A DNA stretch of 23,973 nucleotides from Chrysochromulina tobinii (Eukaryota > Haptophyta > Prymnesiales > Chrysochromulinaceae). The notes beneath the pieces are model-generated. The model did no database searches. It was not told where the DNA came from and saw only the letters and a list, made by a program, of their open reading frames with translations. Both the position numbers and the translations under genes were made by a program. This document shows, one piece after another, positions 9,051-19,100 of this stretch (the first letter of the stretch is position 1; every line of letters starts with the position of its first letter). The DNA lies in NCBI GenBank assembly GCA_001275005.1, contig JWZX01001015.1, positions 1 to 23,973 of the forward strand, in the 5' to 3' direction.

Positions 9051-11379
9051 CTAAGACCCCTTTACCGTCGTGCCCGTGCCCCCACTCCGGGCCGGCGCCA
9101 AGGGCGCGCGCCCTCCCTCGCCGCTCGTCAGGAAGTCGACAAAAGCCTTGGCTCGGCGCTCGACGCTCGCGGCGGGCGGCAGGCCGTCCGCCGGCAGGAA
9201 CGCGCCGCGCTCAGCGCTGTGCCACTCGGCGAACTCGAGATACGGCAGATCGTGATCTCCGCACGCCGTGATCTCGGCCTGCAGGAGATAGACGGAGATG
9301 AGCCCGACGGCGAAGGTGTAGCGGAGCCGGGGCTCACAAAAGTCGGTAGCGTTGAGAGAGAGGAGAGAGAGGGTGAGACGCTGGCGCCGAGGCGCGAGCT
9401 CGAGCTGCACGAGCACACGACCGAAGGCGCCGGGCAGCTGCACCTCCGCGCTCGCACTCGGGCCCTCCGCCTCCTCCTCGCCCTCGCCCTCGCTTTCGCC
9501 GCTGCCATCATGCTCGCTGCCCTCATCGTCGCCGTCGCCGTCGTCGCTGCCGACGTCCTCGCCCCCGTCGCCCAGCGCAGCTCGCACGAGCTCGCCCACG
9601 AGATCCAATCCCAGCTCATCGGCCTTGGCATGCACCCACTGCCGCATGCACGCGTCCGCGTTGTGGCCGCCGTGCAAATGGCGCGCCGCCTCCGCCGCCG
9701 CATCCACCGCGAGGAGCGACAGTACCCTCGACTGGCGGCGCACCCGGCGCGCTCTGCCGCCCGCGCGCCGCTCGTCGCCGAGTAGCTGCGCTAGCGAGGG
9801 CAGCGGCCGCAGCGTCGCCGCCAGTCCGTGTGCCGCCACGGCGCGCTCGAGCTGCTCGACGAATGCCAGCTGCGAGGGGCTCAGCTGGGCGCTCAACACA
9901 ACGTTCGACTGATCGCTCGCCGCGTCGGCGTCGTGCTGAGCGGCGGCGTGTTGAGCGTCGTCGTGTTGGGCGTCGTCGTGTTGAGCGGCGTCGTGTTGAG
10001 CGGCGTCGTGTTGAGTGGCGTCGTGTTGAGCGGCGTCGGCGTCGGCGCCATGGGCCCCCGCACTCCGTTCCAACGGTGTCAATGGCCCCAGCATTCCGCC
10101 ATGGGCCCCCGCAGCATTCCGTTCCAGAAGGAATCGCAGCGGCAGCAGGCGCGCCGCCGCTGCAGCCGGTCTCGGATCCGACATGTCCAGCCGAGCCGCC
10201 CGAACAAAGGCCGCATGCGCGTCGCTCATCAAGCCGAGCGCCTCGAGTGCCCGCGCCGCGTCGCGGCGTGCGCTCGTTGCGCCGATGGCGCCGCCACCGC
10301 GCCCACCGGCCGAGACGGCAGCCGTCGGCGTCGGCGTTGGCGTCAACGGCGGCGTCGGCGGCGGCGGCGGCGGCGGCGGCGGTGGCGAGGTTGGCGTGAC
10401 GAAGCGCCGAATGCATGCTCCGAAGCTTGCGCTGTGAAAGGGAGGCGGCGGTGTGAACGGCGGCGACGGTCGCAGTATCGGTACGCTTGGTGATCGCGCC
10501 GACGGCGTCGTAGTAGTGCGCGAGCGCCTGCGACCACTCACCACGGCGCGCGGCCGCATCGCCCTTTTTCATCGCCGCAGCCAGCACCTCGGCTGAATCG
10601 GGTCGGTGGACGGAGCCGCCGCACACTGGGCCGCAGATCGGGCAGTCCATCACTTGCCAGTCCCCTTGGCCGGAAGGACGCCACGCGACGCCCATCGGTG
10701 GCGCCGGCAGACCCGGAGATGCCGCGGGCGGCGCTGGTGTCCGTGGCGGCGGCGGCGGCGGAGGCGGCGCAGGCGGCGGATGCTCAGGCGCTGTATTGGG
10801 CGGATGCGCAGGCGCTGTATCGGGCGGATGCGCAGGCGCGGGCACGGCCTCCACGACTGCTTCTACCTGCTCGCCACTCTCGAGCACTCGGCCGGCGAGC
10901 TGGAGCTGCTCGCGCAGCCGCGGGATGGAGGTCTGCTGGCAGATACCGCAGCGCTCACTGCCCTCTGGGAGCGCGGCGCCGCAGGTGGCGCAAGGAATCG
11001 CGACCAGCGCTCCAAGCCGGATGATGCCTCCGGTGATCGTGCGCAGGCAAGGTCCGCCTGGACTGCACCCTCGTCGATCCGCTGGCCCTCCCGCCAGCAC
11101 GCCGACGCGCATCGATAAGAGCTGCTCCACGGCTTGCGTGGAGTGCCCTGGCGCCGCAAAGGCCTGCGTCGCGTCGCCTCCTGCCACGGAGAGGATGAGC
11201 AGCGGGCCGCCGGGATGGCTCTCGAGGAACGACGTGACATCGTAGACGACGCCGCGAACAATGATCCAGCAATCACTCGGCCGGCTGTGGGCTGCAACGT
11301 CCTTCTCCGAGTAAAAAGCCTCCGTCGTGGGCGGCACGAATCGTGGCGCACGGTCGCCATTGTTCAGGGTGTCTCGCAT
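9051..11379 (-). CDS. Cytochrome b5-like / zinc-ribbon / TPR-like multidomain protein
   Basis: Start is ATG at 11379. Residues ~20-97 form a cytochrome b5 haem domain with HPGG at 55-58 and the second haem His in PGHS (~79). A zinc-ribbon-like CxxC..CxxC (Cys 130, 133, 144, 147) follows, then a Pro-rich linker, another short Cys cluster (CPICGPVC, ~246-253) and a helical region resembling TPR repeats (~262-385, EWSQALAHYYDAVGAI; ARALEALGLMSDAHAAFVRAARLD). Two frames must be joined. A 34-nt mini-intron (10306-10273, GTGGGC..ACGAG) does this exactly and gives 764 aa, but an indel in the nearby GCC tract is equally possible. The C-terminal ~250 residues include an acidic tract and a conserved-looking end (LRYTFAVGLISVYLLQAEI) that I do not recognise. 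Function is unknown; cytochrome b5 domains pass electrons or bind haem. Confidence 0.7.
9926..10040 (-). repeat. 15-bp exonic tandem repeat encoding AAQHD pentapeptides
   Basis: About seven diverged 15-nt units (plus strand GCGTCGTGTTGAGCG) encode alternating AAQHD/DAQHD/ATQHD in the cytochrome b5 protein. The unit length preserves the frame. Confidence 0.85.
10273..10306 (-). other. Possible 34-nt mini-intron (or frameshift) in the cytochrome b5 gene
   Basis: Removing GTGGGC..ACGAG (minus sense) restores a single frame across the TPR-like region (DGCRLGR|ARRDAARALEALG). The donor is weak and the length very short. The adjacent GCC repeat (about 10340-10383) is a natural place for an indel, so the true cause is unresolved. 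Confidence 0.35.
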
Positions 11380-11574
11380 TTTTCGAGAGACACCGCGATC
11401 GTCGTGAATGCTCGCCGCAGCGCTCTAATCTCTCTCTCATTGTTGTATTATGCGTATCAGAAGTACATTACGACGTCGGCATGCTACGGTCCGATTTTCG
11501 AATCATCCACCAAGCATCATCTCCAAGACGATTTTACCTAGTATGCGCAGGACGCAGAGAGGATCTATCCATGA

Positions 11575-12405
11575 TCAATAGTCCCAGACGGATTTCATAA
11601 AGCGCATCGCCCAGTTCTGGTAGCCCTCAAGGATGACGAACGCGACGAGGATGTAGCGCACGCCGCCCGTGATCGGGTGCCCCCCGTGCAGCACGCCGCC
11701 CGCGTGCGCACACACATGGCCACGCTCGATGGGGAGTGAACGGCCGAGCCCCTCGAACCAAGTGCCGCCGCCCTCGTACTCGGAGCGCGCGTTGAGCGCG
11801 ACGTTGAACGAGAGCACCGAACCGTCGCGGTGCTTCGACAGAAACGTCTGGCCGCCCGACGCATTGTATTTGACAATGAAGGCGTCCGCGACTCGCAGCG
11901 CGCGCCAGTTGGGTAGGCTGCTCTCGAAGGCGTGGCCGAGCAAGGGGTAGATGCGGTTGGGCAGCGCGTCGGAGTTGAGAAACCAGCGCGTCAGTGGCAG
12001 CTCGGCGAGCGGGATGTCGGTCGTCGGGTGGTTGAAGTGCCGCTTCGACGTCCAGCCGCCCGCACGAGCGGCCCACTCCTCCGCCTCGCCGATGATGTAT
12101 TCGCACTCCTGCGCACTGAGCAGCGGCTCGGCCGTCGTGTGCACGAGACCCACGCCGTCCGGCCCGGTCACGTGCGAGATCAGAGGAGTCCGGTGCAACG
12201 GCGCATCTCGCGGCAGCGGCTCAAAGAGCTTGATCGTCTCCTTGTACGCTTGGTTGTGCCGCTCAGAGATGGCAAAAGGAGTGCCGCAGCGACGGTGAGA
12301 GGCACCTGATGTGTAGGGGAGCTGAAGCGCTGCACGAGTCGGCGTACCCTGTAGCTGCAGCGCGTGGCCGAAGGCGGCCGAAAGGACGAGGAACTCCGTC
12401 CGCAT
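11575..12405 (-). CDS. 2OG-Fe(II) oxygenase (prolyl 4-hydroxylase-like), probably secretory
   Basis: Intronless, 276 residues from ATG at 12405. The C-terminal half carries the double-stranded beta-helix signature: H192-x-D194 (LSKHRDGSVLSF), the distal His at H240 (GGVLHGGHPITGG) and R250, which would bind the 2-oxoglutarate carboxylate. The spacing fits the P4Hc-type catalytic domain, which hydroxylates protein or small-molecule substrates using Fe(II), O2 and 2-oxoglutarate. The first ~18 residues (MRTEFLVLSAAFGHALQL) are hydrophobic and may be a signal peptide, which would place it in the ER or Golgi. The substrate cannot be told from the sequence. It lies on the same strand as the cytochrome b5 gene, with 195 bp between this stop and that start. 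Confidence 0.85.
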   Translation of the reverse strand: MRTEFLVLSAAFGHALQLQGTPTRAALQLPYTSGASHRRCGTPFAISERHNQAYKETIKLFEPLPRDAPLHRTPLISHVTGPDGVGLVHTTAEPLLSAQECEYIIGEAEEWAARAGGWTSKRHFNHPTTDIPLAELPLTRWFLNSDALPNRIYPLLGHAFESSLPNWRALRVADAFIVKYNASGGQTFLSKHRDGSVLSFNVALNARSEYEGGGTWFEGLGRSLPIERGHVCAHAGGVLHGGHPITGGVRYILVAFVILEGYQNWAMRFMKSVWDY

Positions 12406-12883
12406 GAAATCTCCTCGCGATCGAGCTCAAAACCTTCTTTTCGTCACTTCGTCACTTTTGAGGATCCTTGACCACCAGCGCGCGTGCACCCCCGCCAGAT
12501 ACCGTCCACACACACTCACTCACATTTGCACATGCCATCGCTCGTTCGATCCAACCATCGCTCCTTTGTGCTTCATGCACCCTGCTGCTCTCGTCGTGAG
12601 ACCTCCACAGGGTGCGTCGAGTACTAGTCGCGCCAGCGAGCGCTGCTTCCCCCCTGGCTTCCCCCCAGGCTCCCCCCCGCGCCCCCAATCCTCCACCAGC
12701 GCACCGTCGGTGGACGACGTATTCCGCCCCCCCCCCCTCATCGTGAAATTCAGAGGGTACTTCCCCTCCCTTCCAGTCGTGGAATTCCAGCACGCGCTTC
12801 GAGATCGATCGGTCCGGCGCCGAGTGAACGCCTGACCTCAAGCGATGACCTCAAGTGCACCGTTGTCGTCCTGTCCCGAGTCC
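12406..12883. other. Intergenic: oxygenase promoter side / coiled-coil gene 3' side
   Basis: 478 bp between two minus-strand genes. It contains several C-homopolymer runs (12650-12740), which are G-runs in the sense of the flanking genes. The open frame at 12404-12835 (+) has no recognisable domain and I do not call it a gene. Confidence 0.5.
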
Positions 12884-13124
12884 CTATTCGTCCATCTCGG
12901 CCGAGAGGCTCTTTCCAGTCCACTTGGACAGCCCGTGGACCGCCGCACCCGCCTCCGATTGACGAACCGCACCCGCCTCCGATTGACGAACCGCACCCGC
13001 CTCCGATTGACGAACCGCACCCGCCTCCGATTGACGAACCGCACCCGCGTCCGATTGACGAACCGCCGACGCCCCGTCGGCCCCATCGGAGCCGTCGACC
13101 CCTTCTGCCACCGCCGCCGCCGCA

Positions 13125-13164
<40 letters not shown>

Positions 13165-16100
13165 AGCCGTCAAGCACGCGCCGTACTGGGCGCGCCCCGT
13201 CCAACGCCGTGCCAGCACGACGCGCTGCATCGGGCCGAGGGTCCGCGTCCTTCCCCCTCGCCTGTGCCGCCGCGCATGAGGCGGCCTCCACAGCGGCCAC
13301 ACCGCCTCCCCGCCCATCCGCGTACGCCTCCGCATCATCCTGCAGCTCGGAGGCGGCCTCGAGAGCGGCCGTGAGCCGAAGATTCTCGGCGCGGAGCTCA
13401 GCGAGCTCGGCGAGCATTCCGTCCATCTGCCGTCGGAGATTGCAATCATAGTGCAATCAGAGTGCAATCATAGCGCATAGCGCAATCATAGTGCAATCAG
13501 AGGGCAATCATAGGGCAATGAGAGTGCAATGAGAGTGCAATCAGAGTGCAATCAGAGTGCAATCGAAGTGAAATCAGAGTGAAATCAGAGGCTATCAGAG
13601 CGCAATCAGAGGGCAATGAGAGCGGTGATCAAGTGCAATCAGAGGCCATCAGAGGCAATCACGGGTCGTCAGAGGCATTCGGGTGCAATCAAGGGGCACT
13701 TTGGTGCAATCATGCGCAATCATGCGCAATCATGCGCTATCAGGGGCACTCACCTGCCCAGCCATCTGACTCGAAGCAAGCTGCACGGCCTGTCGCGCCG
13801 TCTCGAGCACGCTCGTCTTCTCGTCCGCCGCCTTCGCCTCGGCCTCCCCGATCGCTTGTGCCACTGCCGCTTGCTGCTGCGCCTTGGCACGCACTGCCGA
13901 CTCCCGCAGCAGCTCCTTGATCTGAACCTGCGGAGATCGCGGTGGCAGCCCGAAGCCATCACAGGCGCCAACACAGGTGCCATCAGTGGCAATCACAGGC
14001 GTCATCAGCGCGGCCAACTTCGATCTGCACCTGTCGCTCCGCCGCCGCCTTCTCTGATGAGGGAGGCCATCAGCATGCAATCACAGGCCCCATCAGCATG
14101 CAATCAGCTGCACCTGTTGCTCCGCCGCCGCCTTCTCTGATGAGGGAGGCCATCAGCATGCAATCACAGGCCCCATCAGCATGCAATCAGCTGCACCTGT
14201 TGCTCCGCCGCCGCCTTCTCTGATGAGGGAGGCCATCAGCATGCAATCACAGGCCCCATCAGCATGCAATCAGCTGCACCTGTTGCTCCGCCGCGGCCTT
14301 CTCGTACGCCTCGTGCACCATCTTCAGGCGCGAGTCAGCGCGCTCCTCGGCGTCACGTACCGCCCGACGCGTGGCTTCCTAATATGGTAACATTTGACCA
14401 ATGGCAAATGGGGTCACGACACTCAGCCGTCATCTTCCGTCATCAGTCGTCATCAGCGGCCATCATTTGCAATCCCTTTATCGCACCTGGACGGCCTTAG
14501 GCTGCTCCGCAATCTCCATCGCGAGCTCTCCAATCCGCACTTGCACCTGCGACGAGATGGCTCTTCAGGGCTCGTCATCGCTCCTCAGTGCTCATCAGGG
14601 CTCATCAGGGCTCGTCAGGCGACTCCCCAATCTGCGATCGCACCTGCGACGCCAGCTGCCTCATCAGAGGACACTCGGAGCTCATCAGGGCTCATCAGTC
14701 GCAATCAGGCCCGCACCTGCGACGCCAGCTGCCGCTCGCGATCCCGAGCGCGCTCCTCCGCCTCCCGAATCGCAATCTCAACCGCCTGCTGACGCTGCAG
14801 CTGTGGCTTGATCAGGGCGAGAGCCTCCGCCTTCGCTTCCTCTCGAAGCCGGGCGGCTTCCTCGCGCTGGGCCGCCTCGATTGAAGCCCGCACCTGCGCC
14901 ACTCAGGGGCACTCAGAAGTCATCCAGTTTCATCAGACGCAATCAGGTCCGCACCTGCGCCACTCGTGGGGCACTCAGAGGTCATCAGGGAAGCGATCAG
15001 AGAGAAGCGATCAGAGGCGATCAGGGAAGCGATCAGAGAGGCAATCGGAGAGGCGATTAGAGAGGCGATCACACACCTTGGCCTCCGCTTCCCGCACGGC
15101 CGCCTGTGTCTGCGCCACATGCCGTTGGGTCGCCGCTTCGAGCGCGGCCGCCACCATCGCCGCAACCGACTGCTCCTCGGCCCTCTTGCGACGCTCGAGC
15201 GCCTCTTGCACGGCCTCGTGCACCGCCTGCTTCTGCTGCAGCTTGTGACGCAGCTCCGCCTGATCGAGCGCACGGCGCAGCTGCGCGGCCGCCATCGCCT
15301 CCACCGAGCGAGCGTGCCCTGCTGACTGCTCGAGTACGGCTGTCACCGCCACCTTGCTCACCTCGGCCCCCCGCCGGCGCTCCTCCGCTGCTAGGGCGAG
15401 CTTCACGGCCTCGGATCGCTCGATCGCGGCGCGCGCGCGCTCGGCCTCGAGCGCCTCCCGCACCTCCTGGCGCGCGAGGTTGACGGCATGGATCCTCTCC
15501 TCACGTCTCGCGTCCTCCCGAGCGGCCTCGAGCATCGCCCGCGCTGATGCACTCGCCATCGCCTCGGCCTGCGCGCTCGACTCGGCGCGCACCGCCGCGA
15601 CGCGCTTGTTCGCCTCGGCCTGGAGCCTCTCACTCTGCATCCGCAGGGCCTCCCGAGATGCAATCTCGAGACGAGATCGCTCGGCGGCGAGCAGCTCGTC
15701 GATGTGGGACTGCGTCGCCTGGCGCTGCATTGGCACCGCACGCGCGATGGCCTCGCGAGCGGCGAGCTTCGACTCTTCCTTGATGAGGCCTGATGGTGTG
15801 GCACTCCAGTCAGGTTGGACTCGCAATCAAAGGCAATCAAAGGTGGCCATCAAAGGGGTCATCACAGAGTTCCTCCTCAGGCGAGCTCGCCTATGGACTG
15901 CTCAAGCTTCTCGTATTCCGACTTGGAGTGCGCGGCGGCGGCGACGGCGGCGGCGAGCTCGGCTGCGACCTCACCACGTGCCTCGTCGAGCGCGCGCTGA
16001 TGCGCGGCGGCGAGCATCGCTCGATCCGCGGAGCGCGTGATCGCAGCCTTGCCCTTCTCAAACGCCTCCTGTGCTGCCCGTCGCACCTCGTGCTGCATCG

Positions 16101-19100
16101 TAGCTTCGTATCTGCTGTGAGCCTCCTCGAGTGCCAGCCGCACTCCTTCATTCACCGCCGCGCGCTGCTCATCTTCCCTTAGCGAGCGGACCTGCGGAGG
16201 GATACGGAGCGAGGCAGGCTGAGGGGCATGCATGCAGGGGCTGCGAGCATGCGAGGGGAATGCATGCAAGGGGCTTCGAGCATGCGAGGGGAATGCATGC
16301 AAGGGATATGGAGGGATATGGAGGCAGGCAGGCAGGCGCACTCAGGCGCACTCAGGCGCACTCAGGCACACTCAAGCACACTCAAGCGCACTCAAGCGCA
16401 CTCAAGTGCACTCAGACGCGCTCAGAGGGCGAGCATCTCCCGCTGCGAGCGTACGTGCTCCACGGCCTCGTCAACGGCTTTCGCCTGGCGGCGCTCCGCC
16501 TCAGCCGCCGCGTCGTGCAACACGTTCGCAAGCGACTGGTCGTAACGCTGCTGGTGCGACAACGCCGCTGCCTGGCGCTCTGCCTCGACGTTGGCCATCC
16601 ATTCCGCGCGTGCGGACGCTAACTCGTCCTGGTGCAGCGTGGCGAAGGCGGTGGCGATCTGACTGGTGGCCCATGCGAGGTGTTGGTGCCATGTGCGCGC
16701 ACCTACCATCCCAAGGGGCCATCAGAGGTCATCAGAGGCCATCAGAGGCATTGCGAGGGCAATAGTAGAGCTCATCAGAGGTCATCAGAGGTCATCAGAG
16801 GCATTGCGAGGGCAATAGTAGAGCTCATCAGAGCCACTCAAAAGCAATGCGAGAGGGCATCGGGCGATTGTGTCAGGCTCACGACGCTCACGCGACGCAC
16901 GCGCACCGTCACCCGACGCCACAGTGGACTCAAAGGCCGCAGATGCATCCACACCGCCTGACGCCGAGACCATCGCACGCACGACTGCACCGACCGCGTT
17001 CACAATGGAGCGAGTGGCATAGGCGTCTCGTGGCGAGTCGAGTCCGATGACGCGAATGGAATCAGGAAGGTCGAGGTCGACGGCGGTGCCAGCAGCCTCC
17101 ATGGGCACGGTAGCGGCGACGCCGTCTTGGGCGAGGCCGTCCTGTCCATCGGAGGGCACCAGCCTTCGCTCGCTGAGTGCTTTCCGATCGAACTGGATCC
17201 GTGCCCAGTGGATGGCCTCCTTGATGACCGTCTGCAGGGCGCGGCGCAGTATGACAGCACGCGCCGCCTCGGGCAGCCTATGCAGCCCTATCGCCCGCGC
17301 CGACTGTACCGCCCTCTCGACTGCCCCGGACAGGCCCTGCTCGTCCTCTCCGAAGGCGCCCGTGAGGCTGAGCAGGCTTGCCTGATGAGGGAGGCAATTA
17401 GGGTCATTAGAGGCCATCAGAGGCTATTAGGGTCATTAGAGGCTGAGCAAGCTTGCCAGCTTCGCAGGATGCAGCTGGAGCAGCGCCGTCGTGGGCGCAC
17501 GTGACGGGCCTGTGGCGGCTAGGGCCGAGTTCCCCACAGCCGAGTTCCCCACAGCTAGGGCCGAGTTCCCCACATCCTGTGCAGAGTCGGATGGCTTTCC
17601 TAATTTGGTGCTGAGCTCTGCGGCCGCACGGGCAGCGACGCTGCCACCACCCTTGCCGCTCGTGCTGGGCGTCGTGATGGGCGGCTGAGCCGCCCTCGAC
17701 GTTACGCTCGACGTTACACTCGACGAGGCGACGGGACCGTCCGACGCGCCCACGTCCACTCCTTCGGCTTGGTCGTCGAGCCAGACGCCCTCGAAGCTCT
17801 CACAACGCGCGTCGATGGCGTGCGCCTCGGCGAGCGCAGCGCTTGCGAGCTCGGCGGCCATCGCCACCTCCGCCCCGAGGACGACCTGGGACGTCTCATT
17901 GAACGAGTCGCCTTCGAAGAGATTCTGGAGCGCCGCGCTCTTGGCGCGCTTCACCTGCCATACGAGCGCATCCGTGGTGAATATAAGGGCAATCACCTGC
18001 CATACGAGCTCATACGAGCTCATCTCTCATCACATCTAATCAAACGAGCTCATCCGCGGTGATTAGAGGTGCAATCGGAGGGCCCGCAGTGAGGGTCGAA
18101 TGGAAGGGCAATCACGCAGTGAGGGTCGATTGGCATTGGCGAGGCGAGGGCGAGGGGCTTGCCTGCATCTGCTGCTCGTGGGTCGCGAGGGCGGCCTCCC
18201 TACGCACGGCCGCAAGGTCAATTGAGCGGAGGGCCTCGCACTGCAGCCACGCCTCTGCCACCGTTGAGCGCTGCCGCTGCAGTGCGCGCGTCTCCGTAGC
18301 CTCGAGCGCCCTCGTGAGCACGCGCTCGAGCCGCAGCGAGTGCGGCTGCAGCGCCTCGACGAGTTTGAAGTCCCGATTCGAGGCGAGTGGGCAGCTCGAG
18401 CGCCGTCGTGGGCAGGGTGAGCGCCGTCGTGGGCGTCGAGAGCGCCGTTGTGGGCCGTTCGCTCTTGGCGCCCGACCCGCCTGCACGCGGGCGGAGGGCG
18501 CCCTCACCCTGGCCGCCGCCGCTCCCCTCGCTGCCCTCGCCGTCCTCGCCGCCGTCGATGCGGGCCTGCCTATTTAGGGCCTGCCGGAGAGACGCGAGGA
18601 GACCTTGCTCGATGGCATGGCGCACGGCGACGTCCCTCTCGTGCCCCTCCGCCGCCAAGCTCGTCGTGTGCCCTACCATGGGCGCGGCGGCCACCAGCTC
18701 TCGCCGAGCTTGCCGCAGATGCTGCTGAAGCATCGTGTCCACATCCGCTTCGATTTCGTCAAGCGCTGTGGCGCACGCACTGGCCAGTCGCTTCTCAAGC
18801 ACTCCGAGGAACTGCTTGTTCACCTGCATACAATGAGGGAGGCAACAAGGGAGCTCATCAGAGGCCATCAGAAGCCAGACGCTTCTCAAGCACCCCGAGG
18901 AACTGCTTGTTCACCTGCAGGCGGGAGGCTTAGGGGTGGCCTTGGCGTGCATGCATGCAGGCGAGAGGCTTAGGGGTGGCCTTGGCATGCATGCATGCAT
19001 GCGGGAGGCTTAGGGGTGGCCTTGGCGTGCATGCATGCAAAAATGGGCTGCGGGTGGCCTTGGGAGGCATGCATGCATGCGGCAGGTCCGCGCATGCAAG

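Noticed and set aside
8907-9785. 292-codon plus-strand frame
   Set aside because: It is the antisense shadow of the conserved C-terminal exon of the cytochrome b5 gene and has no recognisable domain.
11380-11574. Short plus-strand frames upstream of the cytochrome b5 gene
   Set aside because: AT-richer spacer between two minus-strand genes; frames are short and have no features.
12404-12835. 143-codon plus-strand frame between the oxygenase and coiled-coil genes
   Set aside because: Ser/Pro/Arg-rich with homopolymer C runs, no domain or good start context; read as an open frame in a spacer.
13440-13760. Regularly spaced repeats resembling a CRISPR array
   Set aside because: Units of 10-12 bp with no unique spacers, lying inside a spliced intron of a eukaryotic gene.
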